Positions 35,055 to 44,899 of a stretch of 64,000 bases of DNA are shown one piece after another. Where the stretch lies: contig JACKMU010000002.1 of NCBI GenBank assembly GCA_024235215.1, positions 372,001 through 436,000 on the forward strand. Direction: 5' to 3'. Numbering within the stretch: position 1 is the first letter of the stretch; every line of letters begins with the position of its first letter. A program made the translations under genes and the position numbers. A model generated the notes under the pieces. That model saw only the letters and a list, made by a program, of their open reading frames with translations. It was not told the origin of the DNA and did not search any database. Source of the stretch: Chromatiaceae bacterium (lineage in GTDB: Bacteria > Pseudomonadota > Gammaproteobacteria > Chromatiales > Chromatiaceae).

Positions 35055-35663
35055 ATGTCAGGTCATGACGTGAACCACACCACCGACGCGGGGAAACAGG
35101 GCCGAGCCGTCTCTCCCGCGGCGGTACCCCAGGCGGGAAAACTCGGCTGGCTGATTGACAAGGGCGGGATCATCTTCGCCACCGGCATCTTCATCGCGAT
35201 GTTGATCCTGATCCAGGAGGTATTCCTGCGCTATGTACTCAATTCACCCACCATCTGGGCGCATGAAACGACGATCTTCCTCTGCGCCGTTGCCTTCATC
35301 TACGGGGGACTCTACTGCGCGGCCCGCAACACCCATATCCGGGTGGTCATTCTCTATGACCTGGTGAGCCCCGGCGTACGCCGCTTCCTGGATGTGATCA
35401 TCTCGCTGGTCTGCATGATCTCCGCCGCCATCTTCGCCTGGGCATCCTGGCTGATGGTGGAGCGTGCCGCCTTCGCGCCTGACGGCAGTTTTCGCCTGGA
35501 GACTTCCGGCAGCGCCTGGAATCCCCCGACACCCTCCCTGCTGAAGATCTTCCTGCTGGCTGCGATGGTCGTGCTGGCGATCCAGTTCCTCGTGCTCGCG
35601 ATCAACTACGCGAGAGGCGCAACCCACACGAATTCGTCCATGCAGGCAGAGGGGGGTAAGTGA
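35055..35663 (+). CDS. dctQ: TRAP transporter small permease (DctQ type)
   Basis: 202-residue inner-membrane protein with four predicted transmembrane helices: about residues 36-56, 69-89, 112-132 and 164-186. The family core WAHETTIFLCAVAFIYGGLYCAARNTHIRVVILYDLV is typical of the DctQ subunit. The N-terminal ~30 residues are polar and not conserved. It overlaps the dctM start (TGATG). GAGGAACC lies before the ATG. Confidence 0.9.
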   Translation: MSGHDVNHTTDAGKQGRAVSPAAVPQAGKLGWLIDKGGIIFATGIFIAMLILIQEVFLRYVLNSPTIWAHETTIFLCAVAFIYGGLYCAARNTHIRVVILYDLVSPGVRRFLDVIISLVCMISAAIFAWASWLMVERAAFAPDGSFRLETSGSAWNPPTPSLLKIFLLAAMVVLAIQFLVLAINYARGATHTNSSMQAEGGK

Positions 35664-36989
35664 TGGAACTGCTCGACCTGATTCCCAACCTGAAGTCGCT
35701 GGGCATCGAATACGGTACCCTGCTGATGTTCGCGCTGCTGCTCGCCCTGCTGCTTACCGGCATGCCGCTGGCATTCGTCACGCTGTTGGTCGCGCTGATC
35801 TTTGCCCTCGGCTGGTTCGGCCCCAATGCGGTGCCCCTGATCACCAGCCGGGTCTACTCTTTCGTCTCCTCGTTCGTCTTCGTGTCGGTGCCGATGTTCG
35901 TGCTGATGGCTGCGTTGCTCGACCGCTCCGGCATCGCCCGCGACCTGTTCGACGCCATGAAGCTGGTAGGGGGACGACTGCGCGGCGCGGTGGCGGTGCA
36001 GACGATTTTCGTGGCAGTGGTGCTGGCGGCGATGAGCGGTATCATCGGCGGCGAAGTGGTCCTGCTCGGCCTGCTCGCCCTGCCGCAGATGCTGCGTATG
36101 GGTTACAACCGGAACCTCGCCATCGGCGTGATCTGCGCCGGTGGATCGCTGGGCACCATGGTGCCGCCCTCCATCGTACTGATCATCTACGGTTTGGCCG
36201 CCAACACCTCCATCGGCGAGCTGTTCACCTCGGCTTTCGTCCCCGGCTTCATGCTGGCCAGCTTTTACGTCATCTATGTGCTCATCCGTTGCCACATCAC
36301 ACCGGAGGTGGCGCCCGATCCATCTCCCGACGTTGTCCCCACCAAAGAAAAGCTGCGTCTGCTGAAGGGCATCATCCTGCCGATCATGGTCGTCGTTTTC
36401 GTGCTGGGCTCGATCTACGGCGGTATCGCCTCTGTCACCGAGGCCTCGGCGGTGGGTGTGCTCGGGGTGCTGCTCTCCCCCATCGTCCGGCGGGAGTTCA
36501 ATCTCCCGATGCTCAAGGGCGCCGTCCTGCAGACCCTGGCGACCTGCGGCATGATCGTACTGGATCGGCATCGGCGCCAGCGCCCTGGTCGGCGTATTCA
36601 ACCTGATGGGCGGCATCAAGTTCGTCTCCGCCCTGATCACCGGGATCTCCGACAATCCGACGATCATCATCCTGTTCATGATGCTGATTCTCTTCGTGCT
36701 GGGGATGTTTCTCGACTGGGTGGGCATAGCGCTGTTGACCATGCCGATCTTCGTGCCGATCATCAAGAGCCTCGGCTACGACCCGGTCTGGTTCGGCGTT
36801 CTGTTTGCAATGAACATGCAGATCAGTTTCCTGTCGCCGCCGTTCGGCCCGGCCGCCTTCTATCTGAAAAGCGTCGCCCCGCCGGACATCTCCCTCGGCG
36901 ATATCTTCCGCTCCATGCTGCCGTTCATCGCCATACAGATACTCTGCGTCGGACTGCTGATCGCCTTCCCCGGCATCACCGGTCGCTGA
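35663..36989 (+). pseudogene. dctM: TRAP transporter large permease (DctM type), frameshifted
   Basis: DctM/SiaM-type permease, 12-TM family (TLLMFALLLALLLTGMPLAFVTLL; EVVLLGLLALPQMLRMGYN; GGSLGTMVPPSIVLIIYG). The frame runs correctly through TLATCGMIV at about 36559, then departs. The true C-terminus (NLMGGIKFVSALITG to FPGITGR) lies in another frame ending at 36989. Deleting one C at 36560 restores GMIVWIGIGASALVG and a continuous ~441-residue protein. So either the sequence has one inserted base or the transporter is inactive. Everything else in the operon looks intact, which favours a sequencing error or a recent mutation. Confidence 0.88.
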
Positions 36990-37014
36990 ACCAGCAATTG
37001 GACAGGAACGAAAC

Positions 37015-38163
37015 ATGAAGATCACCCGACTCATCACCTGGCAGGTGCCCCCGCGCTGGCTGTTCCTCAAAATCGAAACCGACGAGGGGATCGCCGGTTG
37101 GGGCGAGCCCGTCATCGAGGGACGCGCGGTCACCGTGGAAGCTGCCGTGCACGAGCTCTCCGACAGCCTGATCGGGCGCGATCCGCGCCGCATCGAGGAT
37201 ATCTGGCAGATGCTCTACCGCGGCGGCTTCTACCGTGGCGGGCCGATTCTGATGTCGGCGCTGGCAGGTATCGATCAGGCGTTGTGGGACATCAAGGGCA
37301 AGGCGTTGGGCGTGCCGGTGCACGAACTGCTCGGCGGAGCAGTGCGCGAGCGCATGCGCATGTACTGCTGGATCGGCGGCGACCGGCCCGGGAATATCGC
37401 CGCGCAGGCACAGGAGGTGGTGAACAGAGGTTTCACCGCTTTCAAGATGAACGGCACCCCTGAGCTGGCTATCGTCGACTCCCACCGCAAGATCGACGAG
37501 GCGGTGGCACGGGTCGCCGAGGCCCGGGAAGCGGTCGGCAGGGAGATCGGCATCGCCATCGACTTCCATGGGCGGGTGCACCGACCCATGGCGAAGGTGC
37601 TGCTGCGCGAGCTGGAGCCATTCCATCCCCTGTTCGTGGAAGAGCCGGTGCTGGCCGAGCAGCTCCACTGCCTGCCGCAGATCGCCAGCGGACTGGGCTA
37701 CCCGATCGCGACCGGTGAACGCCTGCATAGCCGCTTCGCCTTCCGCGACCTGTTCGAGGCGCGGGTGGTCGACATCGTACAGCCGGACATCAGCCACTGC
37801 GGCGGGTTGACCGAGGCACGCAAGATTGCGGTGATGGCCGAGGCCTATGACCTGGCGCTGGCACCCCACTGCCCGCTCGGCCCGCTGACCCTGGCGGCTT
37901 CACTGCAGCTCGACTTCATCTCGCACAACGCCTTCATCCAGGAACAGAGCATGGGCATCCACTACAACGTCGACAACGACGTCCTCGACTACCTGACGGA
38001 TCCGCAACCGCTGCGTATTGTCGACGGCTACCTGCCACTGCTCGAGCGCCCCGGGCTGGGTGTTGAGATCAACCAGGCATTCGTGGAGGAGCAGGCCCGC
38101 ACCGGCCACCGCTGGCGCAATCCGCTCTGGCGGCACGAGGACGGGAGCGTAGCCGAATGGTAA
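37015..38163 (+). CDS. dgoD: D-galactonate dehydratase
   Basis: 382 residues, the same length as E. coli DgoD, an enolase-superfamily enzyme that dehydrates D-galactonate to 2-keto-3-deoxygalactonate. Conserved throughout: MKIT start, [50 protein letters not shown], the metal ligand set beginning [48 protein letters not shown] and the C-terminal [14 protein letters not shown]. The gene lies 25 bases after dctM and overlaps dgoA by 7 bases. Confidence 0.95.
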   Translation: MKITRLITWQVPPRWLFLKIETDEGIAGWGEPVIEGRAVTVEAAVHELSDSLIGRDPRRIEDIWQMLYRGGFYRGGPILMSALAGIDQALWDIKGKALGVPVHELLGGAVRERMRMYCWIGGDRPGNIAAQAQEVVNRGFTAFKMNGTPELAIVDSHRKIDEAVARVAEAREAVGREIGIAIDFHGRVHRPMAKVLLRELEPFHPLFVEEPVLAEQLHCLPQIASGLGYPIATGERLHSRFAFRDLFEARVVDIVQPDISHCGGLTEARKIAVMAEAYDLALAPHCPLGPLTLAASLQLDFISHNAFIQEQSMGIHYNVDNDVLDYLTDPQPLRIVDGYLPLLERPGLGVEINQAFVEEQARTGHRWRNPLWRHEDGSVAEW

Positions 38164-38795
38164 CTCCGCTGCAGGCCTTCGACCGTGCCTTCAAGCAGAT
38201 GCCGCTGGTGGCTATCCTGCGTGGCGTGGCACCGGACGAAGTGGTGCCGCTCGCGGACGGGCTGATCGAGGCAGGCTTCACCCTGATCGAGATACCGCTC
38301 AACTCACCGGACCCATTCACCAGCATCCGGCGGTTGGTCGAGCACTGCCCGCCCGAGGTGCTGGTCGGCGCCGGGACGGTCCTGCTGGCGGAAGATGCCC
38401 GGCGTCTCGGCGATCTCGGCGCCAGCCTGCTGGTCACCCCCAATACCGATCCCGCCGTGATTCAGGCGGGTCGTGAAGCGGGGCTGGTACCGATCATCGG
38501 CTGCATGACGCCGAGCGAGGCTTTCACCGCCATGGCCTGCGGTGCCGCCGCGTTGAAGATCTTTCCCGCGGGCCGGTTCGCTCCAGGCTATGCCGGCGAT
38601 ATCAAGGCGGTGTTGCCGCATGGCGCCCGGCTGTTGGGTGTGGGTGGCATCGGCCCCGAACAGTTCGCCGCCTTCCGTGCAGGAGGATACGATGGGTTCG
38701 GTATCGGCAGCAGTCTTTATCGACCGGGACGTCCGGCCGGCCAGATCGGAGCGCTGGCACGGGAGCTGGTCGCCAGATGGCGATCAGGCAACTGA
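38157..38795 (+). CDS. dgoA: 2-dehydro-3-deoxy-6-phosphogalactonate aldolase
   Basis: 212-residue KDPG/KDPGal aldolase fold. It splits 2-dehydro-3-deoxy-6-phosphogalactonate into pyruvate and glyceraldehyde-3-phosphate through a Schiff base. [41 protein letters not shown] and the lysine in [11 protein letters not shown] (catalytic) are seen. DgoA rather than Eda is indicated by the LNSPDP motif and by its neighbours dgoD and dgoK. The start overlaps dgoD by 7 bases, indicating coupled translation. One base separates its stop from the dgoK ATG. Confidence 0.93.
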   Translation: MVTPLQAFDRAFKQMPLVAILRGVAPDEVVPLADGLIEAGFTLIEIPLNSPDPFTSIRRLVEHCPPEVLVGAGTVLLAEDARRLGDLGASLLVTPNTDPAVIQAGREAGLVPIIGCMTPSEAFTAMACGAAALKIFPAGRFAPGYAGDIKAVLPHGARLLGVGGIGPEQFAAFRAGGYDGFGIGSSLYRPGRPAGQIGALARELVARWRSGN

Positions 38796-38796
38796 G

Positions 38797-39738
38797 ATGG
38801 CGAATCAAGTCATCATCGTCGATTGGGGTACCAGCAACTTCCGTGCCTGGCTGGTTGATCAGCAGAACGGCAAGGTACTGGACACCATCGCCGACGGATT
38901 GGGCATGGCCTCCCTCGCCCCTGCGCAATTCCCGGCCTACTGCGCCGATCGCCTGGGTGGGTGGCGCCATGGCGGCACACCTCCCGTCTATATGGCAGGT
39001 ATGGTGGGAGCGGCCCGGGGCTGGGCACACGCGCCTCAACTTCCACTCCCCCTGAAACCCACCGATCTCGCTGCCCGGCTCATGGCCGTTCCCGGTATGC
39101 AAAACGCCTGGATCGTCCCGGGTGCGCGGGTTGCCGGGGACGTCGTGCAAGGCGTCGTGCCGGACGTGATGCGCGGGGAGGAGGTGCAGATCTTCGGCGC
39201 GATGCAATTGAGCGGCTGGCATAGCGGGCTGCTCTGCCTGCCCGGTACCCACAGCAAGTGGGCACGGGTAACCGCTGACATGCTGGTGCACTTCACCACC
39301 TCGATGACCGGTGAGGTATACACCCTGCTGATGGAGCACTCGCTCCTGGGCAGGGATGCCACCGGGCAGCGTATTCCCGACCCGGTACAGGGCAGTGCCT
39401 TCGCGCGTGGTCTGGGACAATCAACCACCCCCGGAGGGCTGCTGCACCAGCTGTTCACCACCCGCGCCTTATTCTTGGAACAGCAGCTCGGGGAGGTGGA
39501 GATTGCCGGCTACCTCTCCGGGGTTCTGGTCGGCAGTGAGGTTGCGGCGATGAAGGCAGTCTATCCCCCCGCGCAAGACCGGGCGCTGCTGCTGGTCTGC
39601 AGTGAACTGCTGCGCCGACCCTACGAATACGCGCTGGTGCAGGCTGGTTATGCGCCGCGTTGGATAGCGGCAAGCGATGCCTCGCTTACCGGTGTGCGGG
39701 AGATCATCCGCCTGCACGGAGGTGAACATGGCGGCTGA
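38797..39738 (+). CDS. dgoK: 2-dehydro-3-deoxygalactonokinase
   Basis: 313-residue DgoK-type kinase, slightly longer than E. coli DgoK, phosphorylating 2-keto-3-deoxygalactonate at C6. The N-terminal IIVDWGTSNFRAWLVD phosphate loop, YMAGMVGAARGW, the LCLPGTHSKWARV loop and AGYLSGVLVGSE are typical of this ASKHA-like family. The open frame extends to 38590 inside dgoA, but the ATG at 38797, directly after the dgoA stop, begins the conserved protein. It overlaps gntK by 11 bases. Confidence 0.92.
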   Translation: MANQVIIVDWGTSNFRAWLVDQQNGKVLDTIADGLGMASLAPAQFPAYCADRLGGWRHGGTPPVYMAGMVGAARGWAHAPQLPLPLKPTDLAARLMAVPGMQNAWIVPGARVAGDVVQGVVPDVMRGEEVQIFGAMQLSGWHSGLLCLPGTHSKWARVTADMLVHFTTSMTGEVYTLLMEHSLLGRDATGQRIPDPVQGSAFARGLGQSTTPGGLLHQLFTTRALFLEQQLGEVEIAGYLSGVLVGSEVAAMKAVYPPAQDRALLLVCSELLRRPYEYALVQAGYAPRWIAASDASLTGVREIIRLHGGEHGG

Positions 39739-40282
39739 CCACGCAATCCATCCCTCCCGTCTGATCGTGGTGATGGGTGTCGCCGGTTGCGGCAAATCCA
39801 GCGTCGGCACCGCTCTGGCGGAGAAGCTGGAGAAGCCGTTTATCGATGCCGACGACTACCACCCGCCGGCCAACGTCGCCAAGATGTCCCGCGGCATCCC
39901 GCTGACCGATCAGGACCGCTGGCCCTGGCTGGACAATCTCGGGGCGGCGTTGCGGGCGCATGCCGATAGCACAGGCGGCGTGGTCGCCGCCTGCTCCGCG
40001 CTGCGCCGAAGTTACCGCGAACGACTGGTCACGGCAGCCGGAGAGCCGATCCTGTTTGTCTTTCTCCATGGAACGCAGGAACTGATCGCGCAGCGCATGG
40101 CGGCGCGCACCGGCCACTTCATGCCGACCGGTCTGCTGGACAGTCAATTCGCCACGCTCGAGGCGCCGGGGTCGGATGAAAATCACCTGAACATCGACAT
40201 CGGGCCGAGCGTGCCTACATTGGCGGAAAGTATCCACAATCAACTGAATAGAAGATGGAAACTGGAAAATGAAACAGATTGA
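39728..40282 (+). CDS. gntK: Gluconokinase
   Basis: 184-residue P-loop kinase converting D-gluconate to 6-phosphogluconate. Walker A GVAGCGKSSVG, FIDADDYHPPANVAKMSRGIPLTDQDRWPWLDNLG and ACSALRRSYRERL are the family motifs. The start at 39728 overlaps dgoK; the frame upstream is read-through within dgoK. Gluconokinase in a galactonate operon lets the cell use two related hexonates with one regulator and perhaps one transporter. It overlaps gnd by 14 bases. Confidence 0.93.
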   Translation: MAADHAIHPSRLIVVMGVAGCGKSSVGTALAEKLEKPFIDADDYHPPANVAKMSRGIPLTDQDRWPWLDNLGAALRAHADSTGGVVAACSALRRSYRERLVTAAGEPILFVFLHGTQELIAQRMAARTGHFMPTGLLDSQFATLEAPGSDENHLNIDIGPSVPTLAESIHNQLNRRWKLENETD

Positions 40283-41684
40283 AAGCATGGGCATACTCGG
40301 ATTGGGTGTCATGGGCCGGAACCTGGCATTCAACCTGGCGGACAAGGGATTTGCGGTTGCCGCCTACGACCCCTGGGAAGAGGCCCGCAGCCGGTTCGCC
40401 ACCGCCCAGTCGGAAGAGGGATTCGCCGGCATCACCTTGACTGACAACCCGGATGCCTTCATCGCGGCACTGCCTGCGCCCCGCACCATTCTGATGATGG
40501 TCAAAGCGGGCGAACCGGTGGATGCGGCGATCGAGCAGCTCCTGCCGCTGCTGCAGTCCGGGGATACCCTGATCGACGGCGGCAACTCCCACTACCTCGA
40601 CACCATGCGGCGGGAGGCCACCCTGAGAGCAAAAGGTTTTTACTTCATCGGGCTGGGCGTCTCCGGTGGTGAAGAGGGCGCCCGTCATGGTCCCTCCCTG
40701 ATGGCGGGCGGAGATCAGGCCGCCTATGGACGTGTTCGGGAAATGCTGGAGGCGATGGCCGCCACGTTCGCCGGCAAACCCTGCTGTGCGCTTCTGGGAG
40801 GGGATGGTGCGGGACACTTCGTCAAAATGGTCCACAACGGGATCGAGTACGCCATCATGCAGTTGATCGCCGAAAGTTACGCGCTGTTGCGGGAACTCGG
40901 CGGCCTGGACCACGACGCCATGGCGCAGGTGTTTGACGACTGGAACCGGGGAGAGCTCGCCTCCTATCTGGTGGAAATCACTGCCCGCATCCTGGGCAGA
41001 AAGGACGAATTCACCGATGTACCGCTGGTCGAGATGATCCTGGACAGTGCCAGGCAGAAGGGCACCGGCCGCTGGACTTCGGAAACCGCCCTCGCCCTCG
41101 GCATACCGCTGCCGACAGTCACCGAAGCGGTGTTCACCCGTGCCCTGGCCGCGCAAAAGGCGGAGCGGCTCAGCGCGGCTGAAGTGATTCCTGGTCCGGA
41201 ACAGCAGCCATCCTCCGAGAAGATTCCCGGACTCGTCGACGAACTCCGGGACGCCCTGCTCGGCGCTACGGTAGCCACCTATGCGCAGGGACTCGCGGTG
41301 ATCGCAGCCGCTTCACAAGAGCACGGCTGGGCGATCGACCTGGCGACCGTGGCCGCCATCTGGCGCGCCGGCTGTATTATCCGCTCCTCCCTGCTGGACG
41401 ACATCATGCGGGCCCAGCAAAGCGATACCAGTCTCGATAACCTGATGTGCGCCCGAAGGTTCACGAAGATACTGGCAAAAACCCAGCGAGGCTGGCGAAA
41501 TACGGTCTGTCGCGCGGTACAGCACGGCGTGCCGGTGCCGGCGCTGGCTTCGGCTCTCACTTATCTGGACGGCTACCGCAGCGCCCGTCTGCCCGCGAAC
41601 CTGATCCAGGCCCAGCGGGATTACTTCGGCGCGCACACCTACCAGCGGACGGACCGGCCGGGGGTGTTTCACACCAACTGGTAG
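40269..41684 (+). CDS. gnd: 6-phosphogluconate dehydrogenase (decarboxylating)
   Basis: 471 residues, normal for the long Gnd form. It oxidatively decarboxylates 6-phosphogluconate to ribulose-5-phosphate with NADP(+). Visible: the Rossmann motif ILGLGVMGRNLAFNLADKGF, IDGGNSHYLDT, the substrate site FIGLGVSGGEEGARHGPSLM, and the catalytic lysine in GAGHFVKMVHNGIEYAIMQ; the C-terminal YFGAHTYQRTDRPGVFHTNW is typical. It ends the operon after gntK. That places gluconate in the pentose-phosphate branch rather than Entner-Doudoroff, while dgoA handles the galactonate branch. Confidence 0.95.
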   Translation: MKQIESMGILGLGVMGRNLAFNLADKGFAVAAYDPWEEARSRFATAQSEEGFAGITLTDNPDAFIAALPAPRTILMMVKAGEPVDAAIEQLLPLLQSGDTLIDGGNSHYLDTMRREATLRAKGFYFIGLGVSGGEEGARHGPSLMAGGDQAAYGRVREMLEAMAATFAGKPCCALLGGDGAGHFVKMVHNGIEYAIMQLIAESYALLRELGGLDHDAMAQVFDDWNRGELASYLVEITARILGRKDEFTDVPLVEMILDSARQKGTGRWTSETALALGIPLPTVTEAVFTRALAAQKAERLSAAEVIPGPEQQPSSEKIPGLVDELRDALLGATVATYAQGLAVIAAASQEHGWAIDLATVAAIWRAGCIIRSSLLDDIMRAQQSDTSLDNLMCARRFTKILAKTQRGWRNTVCRAVQHGVPVPALASALTYLDGYRSARLPANLIQAQRDYFGAHTYQRTDRPGVFHTNW

Positions 41685-41884
41685 CCGGCACGATGAGAAG
41701 CCGGATATTGACTGCGTACTCATACCCAAAGCGGACAGCCGGTTCGATGCAGTCATGCCTCCGACCCCCTTTTTCGTAGCCGTGGTGGCACATCGATAGA
41801 CTCCACTGCTCCAGCCCTGACCGGACCTGATCCGACCCAGGGATATAGCCTCTGTGCACCGGGTTCCGGATGAGGAGAGTGCAT

Positions 41885-42883
41885 CTAAAAACGTAGGGTG
41901 GAACAAGCACAGTGGTTCTGCAGGTGATCGTCCACGTTGGTGATCAGCAGGTTCAGCACCAGACGGCGCCAAAGCTGGCGCACATCCTCGGTGGGCGCGT
42001 GGCTGTGGGAGCGAATGGCGTCGGCGATCTCCGTGTAGCTACGATCCTCATCGCGTGAGGCCTGCAGCAGCGATGCGGCCGACTGGCAGGGAATGCGGCC
42101 GTCGTCGCGGTCGCGGTCGACCGGTGGATGACCGCGACCGGCGCCTCGTCTCCCCTATCACCCAGCAAGACGATGCGCGCGGATGCGGCATCGATTCCCG
42201 CCTGTGCCGCCAGCCTCAGGGCCAGCACCTCACCGCGCGTGACGCTGCGGGTGTCGCCGACGCTCGGAAACTTGCCGATGGCCAGCCATCCTTCCTCATC
42301 CACCACCGTGCACTTGGGTCGCAGCCCGCCGAGTGACGTGCCCTTACCTTGCAGGTAGCGCAAATCCTCGGCCGTTTCCTGCCCGCGTTCGACGGCACGG
42401 CTGGCTTGGTAGATGTGCTCCAGCTCGATCAACGGCGGGGTGCTTCGCCGACCCTTGGCCACCGTCCTGTGCCAAGTCCCATCTGCATCATGCAGGCGCA
42501 GGGCACCGACGCGGCTGAAGTCGTCGACCGCCAGCAAGTAGTCCAGATCGGTGAGGCCCGGCAGTTGCGGATCGGCCCGGCGGCGCTTGGCATGGTCGCG
42601 GGCGATGAGGCGCCGGCCCCAGGCATCCGACGCGGTATCTGCAATCGCGCCATGAAACACGGAATCCTGTGGCGATGTGACCTTGTGCGGCTGGTGGCCA
42701 GGCATGAGCTGCAGGTCGGCCGACACGTTGAAGCACGCGGGGATTGTCCAGCCAAGCCGCGTCATAGGCGAAGGCGCAGTTCTCACGCCGTCCCTGCCGG
42801 ACATAAATGAGCGAGCCGACCGGCAGGTCCGCCTTGCCGATGCACAACTGGACCTGCCGGCGGATCGGGGCAACGGCGGCCAT
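41885..42883 (-). pseudogene. HipA-like kinase/toxin remnant
   Basis: Pieces of a HipA-type protein in three frames. The start (MAAVAPIRRQVQLCIGKADLPVG to YDAAWLDNP) shifts frame near 42740 into ACFNVSADLQLMPGHQ. The core GLTDLDYLLAVDDFSRVGALRL, GLRPKCTVVDEEGWLAIGKFPS and RGEVLALRLAAQAGID continues to about 42120, where one base is missing. The rest (DEDRSYTEIADAI to LVLNLLITNVDDHLQNH) is in the third frame and ends at TAG 41885-41887, just after the NxxDH catalytic motif, so the C-terminal third is lost. HipA phosphorylates tRNA synthetases in active systems; this one is dead. Confidence 0.82.
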
Positions 42884-43070
42884 CAGAGCGCTCCCGAGGT
42901 GCCGCCTGGCTTGCTGCGCACGCGCTTGGGCAAGCGTTCGTCCATCAGCGTCAGGCCGATCTCGTCGCGAGCAGTGTCCAGCAGATGCTCCAGCACCTGG
43001 ATTTCGCCGAAGACATGCAGCGCACGGGCGAAGAAGTGGATGGGCACGCGCACGTCACCTTTCTCTGCTG
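42883..43070 (-). pseudogene. HipB-like antitoxin remnant (3' end)
   Basis: The stop TGA (42883-42885) overlaps the hipA-like ATG as TGATG. The preceding ~60 codons read EKGDVRVPIHFFARALHVFG and ARDEIGLTLMDERLPKRV, matching the C-terminal half of XRE-type regulators paired with HipA. The helix-turn-helix half is missing upstream. This explains an otherwise empty stretch and shows that the toxin-antitoxin pair decayed together. Nothing else is recognised in 43071-43336. Confidence 0.6.
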
Positions 43071-43336
43071 CGCCTGAGTGGGGTGCGCCGCAGCATCAAC
43101 GTCATTCACTCCACGGGGCATGGCGATGGAACAAACCCGCCGACCTTTTGGTAAGTGGCTGCGTGCAACGGCTGCGCTGGAATGGAAGTGAACAATGGGA
43201 TGATTCCGGTCATCCTGCTATCCAACCCTGCGAGGACAGCCTTCGACTGTCGAAAAATTGCTCCCGGTGAATTCGAACAGCCGAAATGGACAACTCAGCA
43301 CCCACCGACGGATGCGCTCGCGTTGGTTATACCCGC

Positions 43337-44899
43337 TCAATCGTTCGGGCAGAACGGAAAATCCGGGAAATTGCGGCAGGCCGAGTGGCGGTAATTGGCG
43401 ACGCCTGACAGTTCCGATTTCACCGCATTGGCGGCGTTTGCGGCCTCTTCGTACGGCAGCGGAATGCCGAGCGGAAACGCAGCGTTCGCCTCGACTATGT
43501 GATAGTGCAGGTACGGGTTCGAGAAGCGCAGCAGCCACTCACAGATGCCGTTTTCCGAACTGTGCTCGAATATCGCTTCACACTTTTCCGCATAGGCCAT
43601 GATCGTCCGATACATCACCCGTTGGCCGTTGACGGAGACGACCGGCCCGTTGTAGCCATGGCCGTCTGGCGCGTGTTGGCCGGGGCCGAAACCGACGCCC
43701 TCTGCATCGGAATCCTGCACGAACCAGTCATGGCCCAACGCCAGCATATGTCCCATTTCATGTGCAAAAACCTGGCCCTGCATGTCGATCTCGAAGATCG
43801 CCACAAAACTGTCCGGGTCGTTGACGCCGATGAGTTTTGCTTCCGCGGCACCGTGGACATCCGGGTAGTCGTCCGGCGCACCAATCACCACCACCAGATC
43901 GGCCAGCGCCTGGTTGCGCCAGGCATGCAGCTCGTCCAGTGCGCCGTCGCTCTTGCCGTGCAGACGATCCAGTTCGGCTTTGGTGTCGGGTGAACCCTGA
44001 TACTCGACGAACTTTGGCGGCAGCATATTGAACCAGGTGGGGATCTGACTCTCGTTGAGCGCCAAGTTGAGTTGATCGAACGCATGCTGAACATAAGCCC
44101 GCGCCGCCGAAGGTCCATGCGGGAGATAACTCCCGGATGCCGTCTGTGCGACTACCCAGTCGACGGCATTGTTGGTGATGATGGGCAGGACATCGATCAC
44201 TGATCCGTCATCCAGCACGATATCGTACCCGTCTTCGCGTGCCGGCGGTGTCGCATCCACCTGCGCCGTCCACGGCGGAATCCGCCGTATATCCTGATCC
44301 GGGCCGATGTTCACCCCGACATAGCCGAACTCACGTGGGTCATACGCCTCCACCAATGGTGGCTCCTCGAGGTTCGGCGGGGTGAACTGCTTCCGAAAAA
44401 GGTGCGGCGGATCGGATTCGCGAAAAACCTGCGGTTCCACCGTTTCGACCCTGACCTCGCGGCTCCCGATCTGCCGAACCCGGTAGACTTTGCCACCGGT
44501 GTAAACGGTAGCGAGGAACAGACCGCCGTCGATTGTGACAATCATGTCACCGGTACGATCCTGCAACTTGCCGAACCAGCTGTGACCCGCCTCGTTCCGT
44601 TGCACCGTGATGCGATTCGCGGTGACGGTGAGACCCTCAGTCAATGGCATGGAGAGTCGGCGGCCATGCTCGAGCCGCTCGACGATATCCCGGTGCAGCC
44701 TGCCGACACAGGGCGGCGGTGTATGGCGGGCCCGCGCTGCCGCGTGCGTGCAGGCGCGCGCCATGACCGGAAGCGCCCTGTCATCGCGGCGCATATCCTC
44801 ATCGCCATGATGGTGGTTCTTACCGCCCAGGATTGGCAGGCTGAACAGACAGAGGGTAATGGTCAGTAGCGGCTTCGACAGCATGAGAAGTTGCTTCAT
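43337..44899 (-). CDS. Secreted metzincin-like zinc metalloprotease
   Basis: 520 residues with a signal peptide (LLTITLCLFSLPILGG). The zinc site is HEMGHMLALGH, an HExxHxxxxxGH-type motif with glutamate as catalytic base, followed by a methionine in RTIMAYAEKC that may be the Met-turn; these features mark a metzincin. Upstream, AAARAYVQHAFDQLNLALNESQI and DLVVVIGAPDDYPDVHGAAEAKL resemble reprolysin-like catalytic domains. The N-terminal 220 residues are probably a propeptide or beta-rich domain. Its target is unknown. AGGAG precedes the ATG. It could be processed outside the cell to an active protease. Confidence 0.85.
   Translation of the reverse strand: MKQLLMLSKPLLTITLCLFSLPILGGKNHHHGDEDMRRDDRALPVMARACTHAAARARHTPPPCVGRLHRDIVERLEHGRRLSMPLTEGLTVTANRITVQRNEAGHSWFGKLQDRTGDMIVTIDGGLFLATVYTGGKVYRVRQIGSREVRVETVEPQVFRESDPPHLFRKQFTPPNLEEPPLVEAYDPREFGYVGVNIGPDQDIRRIPPWTAQVDATPPAREDGYDIVLDDGSVIDVLPIITNNAVDWVVAQTASGSYLPHGPSAARAYVQHAFDQLNLALNESQIPTWFNMLPPKFVEYQGSPDTKAELDRLHGKSDGALDELHAWRNQALADLVVVIGAPDDYPDVHGAAEAKLIGVNDPDSFVAIFEIDMQGQVFAHEMGHMLALGHDWFVQDSDAEGVGFGPGQHAPDGHGYNGPVVSVNGQRVMYRTIMAYAEKCEAIFEHSSENGICEWLLRFSNPYLHYHIVEANAAFPLGIPLPYEEAANAANAVKSELSGVANYRHSACRNFPDFPFCPND

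Noticed and set aside
36541..36620. Programmed ribosomal frameshift in dctM
   Set aside because: No slippery sequence or downstream pseudoknot was apparent, and other DctM proteins do not need one; one extra base explains it.
35606..36766. 386-codon minus-strand frame opposite dctM
   Set aside because: Histidine-, glutamine- and aspartate-rich low-complexity translation typical of the antisense of a GC-rich membrane gene.
41313..41972. 219-codon minus-strand frame over the end of gnd
   Set aside because: Mostly antisense to gnd; its upstream part overlaps the end of the hipA remnant only by position.
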